From Flavobacterium succinicans (GTDB lineage: Bacteria > Bacteroidota > Bacteroidia > Flavobacteriales > Flavobacteriaceae): a stretch of DNA of 64,000 nt. The notes under the pieces were generated by a model that saw only the letters and a program-made list of their open reading frames with translations, did not search any database and was not told where the DNA came from. Shown here piece by piece: positions 1 to 9,399 of this stretch. The translations under genes and the position numbers were made by a program. Within the stretch, counting starts at the first letter, position 1, and each line of letters opens with the position of its first letter. The stretch lies in contig NZ_JMTM01000074.1 in the NCBI RefSeq assembly GCF_001662485.1, positions 62,001 through 126,000 of the forward strand. Direction: 5' to 3'.

Positions 1-1193
1 CAGCGGCTGGTGGTTCTGTAAGTGGTGTGTCGAGATGCCAAATGCTTGGAAAGCTACTAGAAGATAAACTCTATGCGCACCAAGCCATTCAAGATAGTGT
101 TGTAGTTTCAGACTCCGATATCAAAGGAATGATGGAAGAACGTCTTAACTATATGGTCGAGAATTTAGGTTCTATGGATAAAGTGGTAGAGATGTATAAA
201 AAAAGCTCCGAAGAAGAACTGAGGTCTACATTTTTTGACGTGTTAAAAGAGCAAAAACTAAGCTCAGAAATGGGTAAAAAAATTGTAGATGGCGTAGAAA
301 TCACTCCAGAGGAAGTTCGTAATTACTTTAAAGCGATTCCAAAAGCGGATTTGCCTACGTTTGGCGCCGAAATGGAAGTAGCACAAATTGTTGTTGCGCC
401 AGTAGTAACTCAGGAAGACAAACAAAAAGTGATAGATCGTTTGAAAGGCTTCAAAAAAGAAGTTGAAGGAGGTGCCAGTTTTTCTACCAAAGCAGTTTTA
501 TATACACAAGATCCTGACGGGCGAAGAACAGGTGGGTTTTATAAAATCAACAGAAGAACACCATTTGTTAAGGAGTTTAAAGAAGTCGCTTTCAAATTAG
601 CAGAAGGTGAAATTTCAGAACCTTTTGAAACCTCTTTTGGGTTTCATATCATTTTAGTAGAGAAAATAAAAGGACAAGAATTAGAATTACGTCATATTCT
701 GCTTACGCCAACCGTTTCTGAAGCATCTGTTAAAGAAGCCAAAGAAAAGATCGATTTGATTAGAAAGAGAATCGTAGATAAAGACATTACTTTCGCTGAA
801 GCAGCAAGAACACTTTCAGATGAAAAAGAAACAAGAGCCAATGGCGGAGCTTTGATCAACCCAAAAACCCAAGACACTCGTTTTGAGTTGACCAAAATGG
901 ATCCAAGTTTATACAGCAGAGTTTCAAATTTGAAAGACCAAGAGATTTCTCAGCCATTTATGGAAGAAGACCAAGGAAAGAAGACGTTTAAGATTATTAC
1001 CGTTACCAACAGAATCGACGAGCATACTGCTGATTATGCTAAAGATTATATCAAGATTAAAGATTTGGCTTTAAAAGAAAAACAAATCAAAGCGGTAGGA
1101 AAATGGTTTGATGAAAAGATTAAAGAAACCTATATTAAAATTATTGGAGAGTACCGTGATTGTGCCTTCACCAATAACTGGTTGAAAAAATAA
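1..1193 (+). CDS. Peptidylprolyl isomerase, SurA/PpiC-like (5' end missing)
   Basis: This is the C-terminal part of a periplasmic parvulin-type prolyl isomerase and chaperone that would help fold outer membrane proteins. The reading frame is open to the left edge with no start codon (first whole codon at base 3), so the gene begins outside the window. The visible part has a SurA-N-like helical stretch (RCQMLGKLLEDKLYAHQAI) and then two parvulin-like segments. The first contains GGFYKINRRTPFVKEFK and ends GFHIILVEK; the second starts ELRHILL. A GTG at base 27 is in frame but sits inside the conserved helical region, so it is not a credible start. A hairpin terminator follows. Assignment to the SurA family is firm; the exact paralogue is not known. 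Confidence 0.88.
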   Translation, partial: AAGGSVSGVSRCQMLGKLLEDKLYAHQAIQDSVVVSDSDIKGMMEERLNYMVENLGSMDKVVEMYKKSSEEELRSTFFDVLKEQKLSSEMGKKIVDGVEITPEEVRNYFKAIPKADLPTFGAEMEVAQIVVAPVVTQEDKQKVIDRLKGFKKEVEGGASFSTKAVLYTQDPDGRRTGGFYKINRRTPFVKEFKEVAFKLAEGEISEPFETSFGFHIILVEKIKGQELELRHILLTPTVSEASVKEAKEKIDLIRKRIVDKDITFAEAARTLSDEKETRANGGALINPKTQDTRFELTKMDPSLYSRVSNLKDQEISQPFMEEDQGKKTFKIITVTNRIDEHTADYAKDYIKIKDLALKEKQIKAVGKWFDEKIKETYIKIIGEYRDCAFTNNWLKK

Positions 1194-1210
1194 TTTTTAT
1201 AAAATAAATA

Positions 1211-1252
1211 AAAAGGGTTAGTTTTATGATTTCATAAACTAACTCTTTTTTA
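1211..1252 (+). terminator. Rho-independent terminator after the SurA-like gene
   Basis: The inverted repeat GTTAGTTTTATGA / TTCATAAACTAAC is followed by a T run. It lies 18 bases after the stop codon and separates this gene from the MoxR gene. Confidence 0.8.
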
Positions 1253-1268
1253 ATTAAAACATACTTAT

Positions 1269-2222
1269 ATGTCAGATGTTGATGCGATTCATGCTTTAGT
1301 CCAAAAGCGAAACCAACTCAAATCAGAGATTGCGAAAATTATAGTAGGTCAAGATGATGTGATCGATCAAATTGTGCTTTCTATTTTTTCTGGAGGGCAC
1401 GCATTATTGGTGGGCGTTCCTGGTTTGGCAAAAACGCTTATGGTGAATACTTTGGCACAAGCTCTTGGTTTGGATTTTAAAAGGATTCAGTTTACTCCAG
1501 ATTTGATGCCTTCGGATATTTTGGGAAGTGAAATTTTAGACGAAAACCGACAATTTAAATTCATTAAAGGGCCAATTTTCTCCAATATTATTTTGGCAGA
1601 TGAGATCAATAGAACTCCTCCAAAAACCCAAGCCGCTTTGTTAGAAGCGATGCAAGAACGAGCTGTAACTATTGCGGGTCATAATTATAAATTAGATTTG
1701 CCCTATTTTGTGTTGGCTACTCAAAATCCAATCGAGCAAGAAGGAACCTATCCTTTGCCTGAGGCACAGTTAGATCGTTTTATGTTTGCAATCAAGTTAG
1801 ATTATCCTTCCTTTTTGGAAGAAGTACAAGTAGTTAAAAACACAACTTCTGATGTTAAGTTAGCTATTAATTCATTATTTACAGCTGAAGAAATAATCGC
1901 ATATCAGCATTTGATTCGTCGTATTCCGGTAGCTGACAACGTGATTGAATATGCAGTTACTTTAGTGAGTAAAACGCGTCCTAATAACCCTTTGTCTAAT
2001 GATTACGTAAAAAATTATTTGGATTGGGGCGCAGGTCCAAGGGCTTCGCAAAATTTGATTATTGCTGCCAAAGCCAATGCGGCTTTTAATGGTAAGTTCT
2101 CGCCTGATATTGAAGATGTGAAGGCAGTGGCTATTGGAATTTTGCGTCATAGAATCATCAAAAACTATAAAGCTGATGCCGAAGGAATTTCGGAAGAAAT
2201 GATCATCGAAAAGCTTTTATAA
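1269..2222 (+). CDS. MoxR family AAA+ ATPase
   Basis: A 317-residue AAA+ ATPase of the MoxR branch, a cytoplasmic family that acts as a chaperone in maturation or stress assemblies. Walker A is GVPGLAKT (residues 49-56), Walker B is IILADE (108-113), and the MoxR hallmark INRTPPKTQAALLEAMQE follows directly. Sensor sequence ATQNPIEQEGTYPLPEAQLD and a C-terminal lid domain are present. MoxR genes usually precede DUF58 and von Willebrand factor A genes. Here a strong terminator follows directly, so it appears to be a single-gene unit between the SurA-like gene and the aconitases. Its substrate cannot be told from this window. Confidence 0.93.
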   Translation: MSDVDAIHALVQKRNQLKSEIAKIIVGQDDVIDQIVLSIFSGGHALLVGVPGLAKTLMVNTLAQALGLDFKRIQFTPDLMPSDILGSEILDENRQFKFIKGPIFSNIILADEINRTPPKTQAALLEAMQERAVTIAGHNYKLDLPYFVLATQNPIEQEGTYPLPEAQLDRFMFAIKLDYPSFLEEVQVVKNTTSDVKLAINSLFTAEEIIAYQHLIRRIPVADNVIEYAVTLVSKTRPNNPLSNDYVKNYLDWGAGPRASQNLIIAAKANAAFNGKFSPDIEDVKAVAIGILRHRIIKNYKADAEGISEEMIIEKLL

Positions 2223-2243
2223 CGTTATAGTTGTCTAATTTAG

Positions 2244-2283
2244 AAAGGTTCTTTGTTTGAAATACAACAAAGAACCTTTTTTT
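2244..2283 (+). terminator. Terminator after moxR
   Basis: A hairpin with GGTTCTTTGT pairing to ACAAAGAACC is followed by seven or more T residues, just after the MoxR stop codon. Confidence 0.88.
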
Positions 2284-2549
2284 ATTTTAGGTCCTATTTT
2301 GATATTGATAAAAAAATCTTTTTAAAATATTGAATTGGTAAAATTTTAATATTAAATTGATTTTTTATCAATAAAAATCAGTAATGTGCTGTTTTTAGCA
2401 ATAATAATTTCCAAAAAGGGGAGTTCTATTAAATTTTTTTAATTCTCAGCTTTAATTCCTAAATTTGCATAAAAAAATAAAAACACTTAATTATTATGGC
2501 TTTTGGTATTGAAAAAAAACAATAAAAAGGGTCATTAACATACTACATT
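2284..2549 (+). other. AT-rich leader region before acnB with a 9-codon mini-ORF
   Basis: This AT-rich gap holds the probable acnB promoter and one notable item. At 2495 a 9-codon reading frame MAFGIEKKQ is followed by TAA. It closely resembles the first codons of the second aconitase gene (MAFDIEMIK, at 5445). Nothing else gene-like is visible here. Confidence 0.55.
2460..2467 (+). promoter_or_regulatory. Putative acnB promoter, -7 element
   Basis: TAAATTTG matches the Bacteroidetes -7 consensus TAnnTTTG. A T-rich stretch lies about 19 bases upstream where the -33 element is expected. It would give a leader of about 75 bases that includes the mini-ORF at 2495. Confidence 0.5.
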
Positions 2550-5321
2550 ATGAGCATTTATCACGATTACATCAAGGAGATCGAAGAACGAAAAATCCAA
2601 GGATTACACCCTAAGCCAATTGATACTGCTGAGTTGTTGAGCGAAATCATTGCGCAAATTAAAGATGTTGATAATCAATATCGAGCTGATTCTCTTCACT
2701 TTTTCATTTACAATACGTTGCCAGGTACAACTAGTGCTGCTGGTGTAAAAGCAAAGTTTTTGAAAGAGATTATTTTAGGAGAATCTGTTGTGAAAGAAAT
2801 TACTCCTGCCTTTGCGTTAGAGTTGTTATCGCACATGAAAGGTGGCCCTTCTATAGAAGTGTTGCTTGACTTAGCATTAGGTAATGATGCTACTATCGCT
2901 AAAGAAGCAGCATCAGTACTTAAAACACAAGTGTACCTTTATGAAGCTGACTTAAACAGACTAAAGGTAGCGTTCGAAAGTGGTAATGAAATTGCCAAAG
3001 AGATTGTTGAAAGCTATGCACAGGCAGAATTTTTTACTAAACTTCCAGCAATAGCCGAAGAAATAAAAGTAGTTGCTTATATAGCTGGAGAAGGTGATAT
3101 TTCGACCGATTTATTATCTCCAGGTAACCAAGCTCACTCTCGTTCGGATCGTGAACTTCATGGAAAATGCATGATTTCACCTAAAGCACAAGAGGAAATT
3201 AAAGCGTTGCAAGCACAACATCCTGATAAGTCTGTAATGTTGATTGCAGAAAAGGGAACCATGGGAGTGGGTTCGTCAAGAATGTCTGGTGTAAACAATG
3301 TGGCACTTTGGACTGGAAAACAAGCCAGCCCTTATGTACCATTTGTAAATTTTGCACCGATTGTAGGTGGAACAAATGGAATTTCACCAATTTTCCTTAC
3401 CACTGTTGATGTTACGGGTGGAATTGGAATTGATCTTAAAAACTGGGTTAAAAAATTGGATGCAGAGGGAAAACCTCTTCGTGATGAAAATGGAGAAGTG
3501 ATTCTAGAACAAGCATATTCTGTGGCAACGGGTACGGTTTTTACCATAAATACTAAAACCAAAAAACTGTATAATGGCGATCAAGAATTGATTGACATTT
3601 CTAAAGCATTTACGCCTCAAAAAATGGAGTTTATCAAGGCGGGAGGTTCTTATGCCATAGTTTTTGGTAAAAAAGTACAAACTTTTGCGGCTAAACTTTT
3701 AGGAATCAAAATTCCTTTGGTGTATGCTCCATCTAAAGAAATTACAATCGAAGGACAGGGCTTAACAGCGGTAGAGAAAATATTCAATAGAAATGCGGTT
3801 GGTACGATTTCAGACAAAGCATTGCACGCTGGTTCTGATGTTCGTGTAACGGTAAATATTGTAGGCTCACAAGATACAACAGGTTTGATGACGGCACAAG
3901 AATTGGAGTCTATGGCGGCTACGGTTATTTCACCAATTGTTGATGGCGCCTATCAATCGGGTTGTCACACGGCTTCGGTTTGGGATAAAAAAGCACAGGC
4001 AAACATTCCGAAACTGATGCAATTCATGAACGATTTCGGATTGATTACAGCTCGTGATCCAAAAGGAGTTTATCATGCTATGACAGATGTAATTCATAAA
4101 GTATTGAATGATATTACAGTTGATGATTGGGCGATCATTATTGGTGGTGACTCTCACACCCGTATGTCTAAAGGAGTTGCTTTTGGAGCTGACTCAGGAA
4201 CCGTGGCTTTGGCTTTGGCTACTGGTGAAGCATCAATGCCTATTCCAGAATCAGTGAAAGTTACATTCAAAGGAAGTATGAAAGAATACATGGATTTCCG
4301 TGATGTTGTTCATGCTACACAAGCCCAAATGCTTAAGAAGTTTGGTGGAGAAAATGTCTTCCAAGGTAGAGTTATCGAGGTGCATATTGGAACACTTACT
4401 GCGGATCAAGCCTTTACTTTTACTGACTGGTCAGCTGAAATGAAAGCCAAAGCGGCTATCTGTATTTCTGAAGACAATACTTTAATCGAATCATTGGAGA
4501 TTGCCAAAAGCAGAATCCAAATCATGATTGATAAAGGAATGGATAATAAAAATCAAGTGCTAAAAGGCTTAATTGATAAAGCAAATAAGAGAATCGCTGA
4601 AATTAAATCAGGAGAGAAGCCTGCTTTAACGCCAGATGCAAATGCTAAATACTACGCAGAAGTTGAAGTCGATTTGGATCAAATTGCTGAACCAATGATT
4701 GCTGATCCAGATGTAAACAACGCTGATGTATCTAAACGATATACTCACGATACCATTAGACCTTTGTCTTTTTATGGAGGAGATAAAAAAGTAGATCTTG
4801 GCTTTATTGGTTCTTGTATGGTGCATAAAGGCGACATGAAAATTTTGGCACAAATGCTTAAAAACATCGAAGCACAAAACGGTAAAGTAGAGTTCAAAGC
4901 TCCTCTAGTAGTAGCTCCACCAACGTATAATATTGTTGATGAGTTGAAAGCGGAAGGCGACTGGGAAGTATTACAAAAATATTCTGGTTTTGAATTTGAT
5001 GATAATGCACCGAAAGCTGCTGCACGTACGGAATATGAAAATATGTTGTATTTAGAGCGTCCAGGGTGTAATCTTTGTATGGGTAACCAAGAAAAAGCTT
5101 CGAAAGGAGATACTGTAATGGCTACATCTACTCGTCTTTTCCAAGGAAGAGTAGTAGAGGACGCAGAAGGTAAAAAGGGAGAATCCTTACTTTCTTCTAC
5201 GCCAGTGGTAGTCTTGTCTACCGTTCTTGGTAGAACACCAACTATCGAAGAGTACATTGCAGCTGTTGAGGGAATCAACTTGACTAAGTTTTCGCCATCA
5301 AACAAACAATTAGTGATGTAA
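2550..5321 (+). CDS. acnB: Bifunctional aconitate hydratase 2 / 2-methylisocitrate dehydratase (AcnB)
   Basis: A 923-residue cytoplasmic [4Fe-4S] enzyme that interconverts citrate and isocitrate in the TCA cycle. In the AcnB family it may also hydrate 2-methylaconitate. The N-terminus (MSIYHDYIKEIEERK...) is the AcnB-specific helical HEAT-like domain, and the swivel domain comes early, which separates this family from AcnA. The three predicted cluster ligands are visible: Cys756 in FIGSCMVHKG, and Cys840 and Cys843 in PGCNLCMGN. The length is normal for AcnB. It lies directly upstream of a second, unrelated aconitase, with a terminator between them, so the two are probably transcribed separately. 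Confidence 0.96.
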   Translation: MSIYHDYIKEIEERKIQGLHPKPIDTAELLSEIIAQIKDVDNQYRADSLHFFIYNTLPGTTSAAGVKAKFLKEIILGESVVKEITPAFALELLSHMKGGPSIEVLLDLALGNDATIAKEAASVLKTQVYLYEADLNRLKVAFESGNEIAKEIVESYAQAEFFTKLPAIAEEIKVVAYIAGEGDISTDLLSPGNQAHSRSDRELHGKCMISPKAQEEIKALQAQHPDKSVMLIAEKGTMGVGSSRMSGVNNVALWTGKQASPYVPFVNFAPIVGGTNGISPIFLTTVDVTGGIGIDLKNWVKKLDAEGKPLRDENGEVILEQAYSVATGTVFTINTKTKKLYNGDQELIDISKAFTPQKMEFIKAGGSYAIVFGKKVQTFAAKLLGIKIPLVYAPSKEITIEGQGLTAVEKIFNRNAVGTISDKALHAGSDVRVTVNIVGSQDTTGLMTAQELESMAATVISPIVDGAYQSGCHTASVWDKKAQANIPKLMQFMNDFGLITARDPKGVYHAMTDVIHKVLNDITVDDWAIIIGGDSHTRMSKGVAFGADSGTVALALATGEASMPIPESVKVTFKGSMKEYMDFRDVVHATQAQMLKKFGGENVFQGRVIEVHIGTLTADQAFTFTDWSAEMKAKAAICISEDNTLIESLEIAKSRIQIMIDKGMDNKNQVLKGLIDKANKRIAEIKSGEKPALTPDANAKYYAEVEVDLDQIAEPMIADPDVNNADVSKRYTHDTIRPLSFYGGDKKVDLGFIGSCMVHKGDMKILAQMLKNIEAQNGKVEFKAPLVVAPPTYNIVDELKAEGDWEVLQKYSGFEFDDNAPKAAARTEYENMLYLERPGCNLCMGNQEKASKGDTVMATSTRLFQGRVVEDAEGKKGESLLSSTPVVVLSTVLGRTPTIEEYIAAVEGINLTKFSPSNKQLVM

Positions 5322-5347
5322 TTCTTTAATAAATATTTATAAAATGC

Positions 5348-5379
5348 AAAGCCCGAGTATATTAACTCGGGCTTTTTTT
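5348..5379 (+). terminator. Terminator between the two aconitase genes
   Basis: A perfect GCCCGAGT / ACTCGGGC stem is followed by a T run, 27 bases after the acnB stop codon. Confidence 0.9.
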
Positions 5380-5444
5380 ATTTGCTACTTTATTTGTCGT
5401 AAATTGGGATGTTCAAAAATGAATAACTAAAACAAATTTATCTT

Positions 5445-7712
5445 ATGGCTTTTGATATTGAAATGATTAAGAAAGTGTACGCCAGTATGGCTGAACGTGT
5501 TGATGCTGCTAGAGAGATTGTTGGTCGGCCTCTTACGCTAACAGAGAAGATTCTTTACAGTCATCTCTGGGATACTAAGGCAGTGTCTGTTTACGAAAGA
5601 GGAAGGGACTATGTAGATTTTGCGCCTGACAGGGTAGCTTGTCAAGATGCCACCGCACAAATGGCTTTGTTGCAATTCATGCATGCGGGAAAGAAAACAG
5701 TAGCTGTCCCAACAACCGTTCATTGCGATCACCTGATTTTGGCCAAAAACGGAGCTAAATCTGATTTGGCTGTAGCCAATACGCAATCGAAAGAGGTATT
5801 TGATTTTTTATCGTCGGTTTCTAATAAATACGGTATTGGATTTTGGAAACCAGGCTCAGGAATTATTCATCAAATTGTCTTAGAGAATTATGCTTTTCCA
5901 GGCGGAATGATGATCGGTACCGACTCACATACCGTAAATGCAGGTGGTTTAGGGATGTTAGCCATAGGTGTTGGTGGAGCTGATGCGGTAGATGTAATGT
6001 CAGGGATGTCATGGGAATTAAAGTTTCCAAAGCTTATTGGTGTAAAATTAACAGGTAAATTATCAGGATGGACGGCACCCAAAGATGTCATTTTGAAAGT
6101 AGCCGATATTCTAACTGTGAAAGGAGGAACTGGAGCTGTAGTAGAGTATTTCGGTGAAGGCGCCATTAGTATGTCTTGTACCGGTAAAGGAACGATTTGT
6201 AATATGGGAGCTGAAATTGGTGCGACGACTTCTACGTTTGGGTATGATGATGCTATGCGTAGGTATTTAGCAGCTACGGGACGTCAGGATGTGGTTGATG
6301 CTGCAGACGCTGTTGCTTCCTATTTAACTGCCGACCCTGAAGTATATGGTAATCCTGAACACTATTTTGACCAATTGATTGAGATTAATTTATCAGAATT
6401 GGAGCCTCATATCAATGGACCATTTACTCCAGATAGAGGAACTCCAGTTTCGAAAATGAAGGCAGAAGCAGCAGCGAATGGTTGGCCTATAAAAGTAGAA
6501 TGGGGACTCATAGGTTCTTGTACCAATTCTTCTTATGAAGATATGGCTCGAGCCGCTTCTATTGTGGAGCAAGCGGTGGCTCATGGAATTACCCCAAAAG
6601 CGGAATTTGGAATTAATCCAGGCTCTGAGCAAATTCGATATACTATAGAGAGAGACGGAATTATTGCCACTTTCGAAAAAATGGGAACCAAAGTGTTTAC
6701 CAATGCCTGCGGTCCTTGTATCGGGCAATGGGATAGGGCAGGAGCGGATAAAGGAGAAAAAAATACTATTGTACACTCATTCAATCGTAATTTTTCTAAA
6801 CGAGCCGATGGGAATCCCAATACACACGCCTTCGTAACTTCCCCGGAAATGGTGGCAGCGCTAGCGATTTCAGGAAGATTGGATTTTAACCCACTAACCG
6901 ATAGTTTGTTGAATGATAATGGAGAACCCGTGAAATTGAATGCTCCTTTTGGTGATGAATTGCCCAAAAGAGGATTTGAGGTGGACGATACGGGTTTTCA
7001 AGCTCCGGCAGAGGATGGTTCGAAAGTACAAATCGTAGTTAGTCCAACTTCAGACCGCTTGCAATTATTGGCTCCTTTTGAAGCTTGGGATGGCAAGAAC
7101 ATAACTGGTGCTAAGCTTTTGATTAAAGCTTTTGGCAAATGTACTACAGATCATATTTCTATGGCTGGCCCTTGGTTGCGTTTTCGAGGCCATTTGGATA
7201 ATATTTCCAACAATATGTTGATTGGAGCCATCAATGCTTTTAACCAAAAAGCAAACGAGGTGAAAAATCAATTAACGGGAAGTTATGACGCAGTTCCAGC
7301 GGTTCAGAGAGCTTATAAAGCAGCAGGAATTCCTTCTATAGTTGTGGGGGATCATAATTATGGAGAGGGATCTTCAAGGGAACATGCGGCAATGGAACCT
7401 CGATTTTTAGGCGTTAAAGCCGTTTTGGTAAAATCATTTGCACGTATTCATGAAACAAACTTGAAAAAGCAAGGCATGTTGGCTTTGACTTTTGATAATG
7501 AGTTGGATTATAATAAAATACAAGAAGACGACACCATCAATTTCTTAGACTTAACTGAGTTTGCACCTGGAAAACCCTTAAAAATAGAAGTAGTTCATGC
7601 AGAGGGAACGAAAGATATGATTTTGGCAAATCATACCTACAATGAAAGTCAAATAGGTTGGTTTGTGGCGGGTTCTGCATTAAACTTAATCGCAACGGCA
7701 GGTCAAGCGTAA
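5445..7712 (+). CDS. Aconitate hydratase (mitochondrial-like type)
   Basis: A 755-residue [4Fe-4S] aconitase that interconverts citrate and isocitrate. The domain order is the classic one, with the swivel domain at the C-terminus, and the length matches mitochondrial aconitase rather than the roughly 890-residue bacterial AcnA. Cluster cysteines are Cys359 ([11 protein letters not shown]) and Cys422 and Cys425 (ACGPCIGQW). Further conserved sites include [11 protein letters not shown] and [10 protein letters not shown], the latter being the substrate-binding loop of the swivel domain. The gene sits 123 bases after acnB but behind a terminator. Having both types side by side may give one stable and one oxidation-sensitive enzyme, as proposed for other bacteria; that role is inferred. 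Confidence 0.95.
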   Translation: MAFDIEMIKKVYASMAERVDAAREIVGRPLTLTEKILYSHLWDTKAVSVYERGRDYVDFAPDRVACQDATAQMALLQFMHAGKKTVAVPTTVHCDHLILAKNGAKSDLAVANTQSKEVFDFLSSVSNKYGIGFWKPGSGIIHQIVLENYAFPGGMMIGTDSHTVNAGGLGMLAIGVGGADAVDVMSGMSWELKFPKLIGVKLTGKLSGWTAPKDVILKVADILTVKGGTGAVVEYFGEGAISMSCTGKGTICNMGAEIGATTSTFGYDDAMRRYLAATGRQDVVDAADAVASYLTADPEVYGNPEHYFDQLIEINLSELEPHINGPFTPDRGTPVSKMKAEAAANGWPIKVEWGLIGSCTNSSYEDMARAASIVEQAVAHGITPKAEFGINPGSEQIRYTIERDGIIATFEKMGTKVFTNACGPCIGQWDRAGADKGEKNTIVHSFNRNFSKRADGNPNTHAFVTSPEMVAALAISGRLDFNPLTDSLLNDNGEPVKLNAPFGDELPKRGFEVDDTGFQAPAEDGSKVQIVVSPTSDRLQLLAPFEAWDGKNITGAKLLIKAFGKCTTDHISMAGPWLRFRGHLDNISNNMLIGAINAFNQKANEVKNQLTGSYDAVPAVQRAYKAAGIPSIVVGDHNYGEGSSREHAAMEPRFLGVKAVLVKSFARIHETNLKKQGMLALTFDNELDYNKIQEDDTINFLDLTEFAPGKPLKIEVVHAEGTKDMILANHTYNESQIGWFVAGSALNLIATAGQA

Positions 7713-7732
7713 TACATGTAAAAAATTTATGG

Positions 7733-7763
7733 TAAGCTCCTTAGGTAACTTTGGAGCTTTTTT
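7733..7763 (+). terminator. Terminator after the second aconitase gene
   Basis: AAGCTCC pairs with GGAGCTT around a short loop, and a run of T follows. Confidence 0.8.
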
Positions 7764-7832
7764 GATGATCTAGGATGAATTTATGAATTGATTTTATAAT
7801 AGTTTTAACATTTTTAAATTGCCAAAAAAAGG

Positions 7833-7840
7833 TATATTTG
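7833..7840 (+). promoter_or_regulatory. Putative promoter of the LysM/NlpC gene, -7 element
   Basis: TATATTTG is a perfect match to the Bacteroidetes TAnnTTTG element, about 110 bases before the start codon. The -33 element is not clear. The leader in between is very A/T rich. Confidence 0.55.
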
Positions 7841-7952
7841 TAATTCTTGATAAAAACGATGTTTTTAATCTAAAAAAACCGTTTTTTTTAATCTAATTTC
7901 TGTGAAATAGGCTTTTTGATAAAAATAACACCACAATTTGTAAAAAATAAGG

Positions 7953-9398
7953 ATGAAGTACTTTAGAATACTATTTGGGCTCTTGGTTTGTACCACTACA
8001 ACTGTTTTTTCACAAGAAAAATTTATTGAACATAAAATTTCTCAAGGGGAAACTATTTCTACCATAGCCGAAAAGTATCATGTGAGTCAAAAAGTAATTT
8101 TTGATTTAAACCCAAAAGCTTCAGGGATTTTAAAGTTAAATTCGGTTTTGAAAATTCCAAATAAGAAGTATAAAAAGGAAGCGGCTCAAAAAGAATTAGC
8201 ACAGAAAAAGAAAAATACCAAGGAAATTCAGTACGAAGTTTTGCCTAAAGAAACCTTATTTGGTATTGCAAAAAAACATAATCTTACCGTAGAAGCCATA
8301 AAAAAAAGTAATCCTTCCATTGAGAAGGTAGGATTGCAAATTGGGAAAAAAATAAAATTAGTAGTTCCTGAAAACTTCGAATTAAAAGAAGAGCCAGCCA
8401 TTGCTTCGGTAAGCGAATCAGAACAAAACACAGCGATTTCCTCAAATAATAACCCTATTAGTGAGTTTATAGTTCCAAATACGGTGAACGAAGAGCAACA
8501 AATTCATGAAGTAGTAGCAAGTGAAACAAAGTATGGCATCGCTAAGCGCTATGGAATTTCAGTCCAAGAACTTGAAAAATGGAATCCAAGTATTGTTGCC
8601 AAAGGCCTTGAAATTGGGAAGAAACTGAATGTACCATTGCAAAACAAAACAAATGAAGGGGGCAAAATAGTTGAAGTTTCAAATCCGTCTCCAGTTAAGA
8701 CAGAAACTCCAGTTACCGTAGCCAGTGAGCAAGTTGTGACACAAACATCAGCCACTAATGCTAGTACTTCTGCTGAAACAACAGCAACTATTCATGAGGT
8801 TTTACCAAAAGAAACAAAATTCGGTATTGCTAAAAAATACGGAATTACGGTCGCAGCATTAGAAAAATTAAATCCCTCGATTCATAAAAAATTAAAAGTT
8901 GGCGAAGTACTAAAAATTAAAGAAGGTGGTAATGCCATAGCCGTGAATGAAACAGAAGCTAAGGTAGATGCGGCAGTTGCTGAACCTACTTCTACTAATT
9001 TTTTTGGGGATTACTCCATCGCAGATGATTTAATTGCCAAAGCGTCTGATAATTTAGGCATTCGTTATAGGCCAGGGGGTACAACAAGAGCCGGTTTTGA
9101 TTGTTCTGGCTTAATGTGTTCTACGTTTAGTGCGCTGGATATAAAATTACCGCGTTCTTCAAGTCAACAAGCGAATATCGGCATAAGAGTTACACCAACA
9201 GAAGCCCAAAAGGGAGATTTGATTTTCTTTAAAACCCGAGGCAGTGGACGAATCAACCATGTAGGTATGGTAGTCGATGTAGTTGGGGAAGAGATTAAAT
9301 TTATTCATTCTTCAACAAATAATGGTGTAATTATTTCTTCTACAAAAGAAGGATATTATAGTCGAAATTTTGCACAGGTGAATCGTGTGTTGAAATAG
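7953..9398 (+). CDS. LysM-repeat NlpC/P60 peptidoglycan endopeptidase
   Basis: A 481-residue exported cell-wall hydrolase. A signal peptide (MKYFRILFGLLVCTTTTVFS, cleavage near SQ) leads into four LysM peptidoglycan-binding modules at roughly residues 26-70, 93-137, 184-228 and 275-318. These are separated by Ser/Thr-rich linkers. The C-terminal NlpC/P60 domain has the catalytic Cys384 (FDCSGL), His436 (NHVGMV) and a third polar residue, His452 (IHSS). The family cleaves peptide stems of peptidoglycan, usually the D-Glu to diamino acid bond. Four LysM modules suggest tight wall binding and a role in growth or daughter-cell separation. It is transcribed alone and converges with the DUF389 gene. 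Confidence 0.94.
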   Translation: MKYFRILFGLLVCTTTTVFSQEKFIEHKISQGETISTIAEKYHVSQKVIFDLNPKASGILKLNSVLKIPNKKYKKEAAQKELAQKKKNTKEIQYEVLPKETLFGIAKKHNLTVEAIKKSNPSIEKVGLQIGKKIKLVVPENFELKEEPAIASVSESEQNTAISSNNNPISEFIVPNTVNEEQQIHEVVASETKYGIAKRYGISVQELEKWNPSIVAKGLEIGKKLNVPLQNKTNEGGKIVEVSNPSPVKTETPVTVASEQVVTQTSATNASTSAETTATIHEVLPKETKFGIAKKYGITVAALEKLNPSIHKKLKVGEVLKIKEGGNAIAVNETEAKVDAAVAEPTSTNFFGDYSIADDLIAKASDNLGIRYRPGGTTRAGFDCSGLMCSTFSALDIKLPRSSSQQANIGIRVTPTEAQKGDLIFFKTRGSGRINHVGMVVDVVGEEIKFIHSSTNNGVIISSTKEGYYSRNFAQVNRVLK

Positions 9399-9399
9399 A

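Noticed and set aside
4772..5305. 177-residue minus-strand frame inside acnB
   Set aside because: It lies wholly opposite a strongly conserved gene and has no recognisable motif; it is a by-product of codon use.
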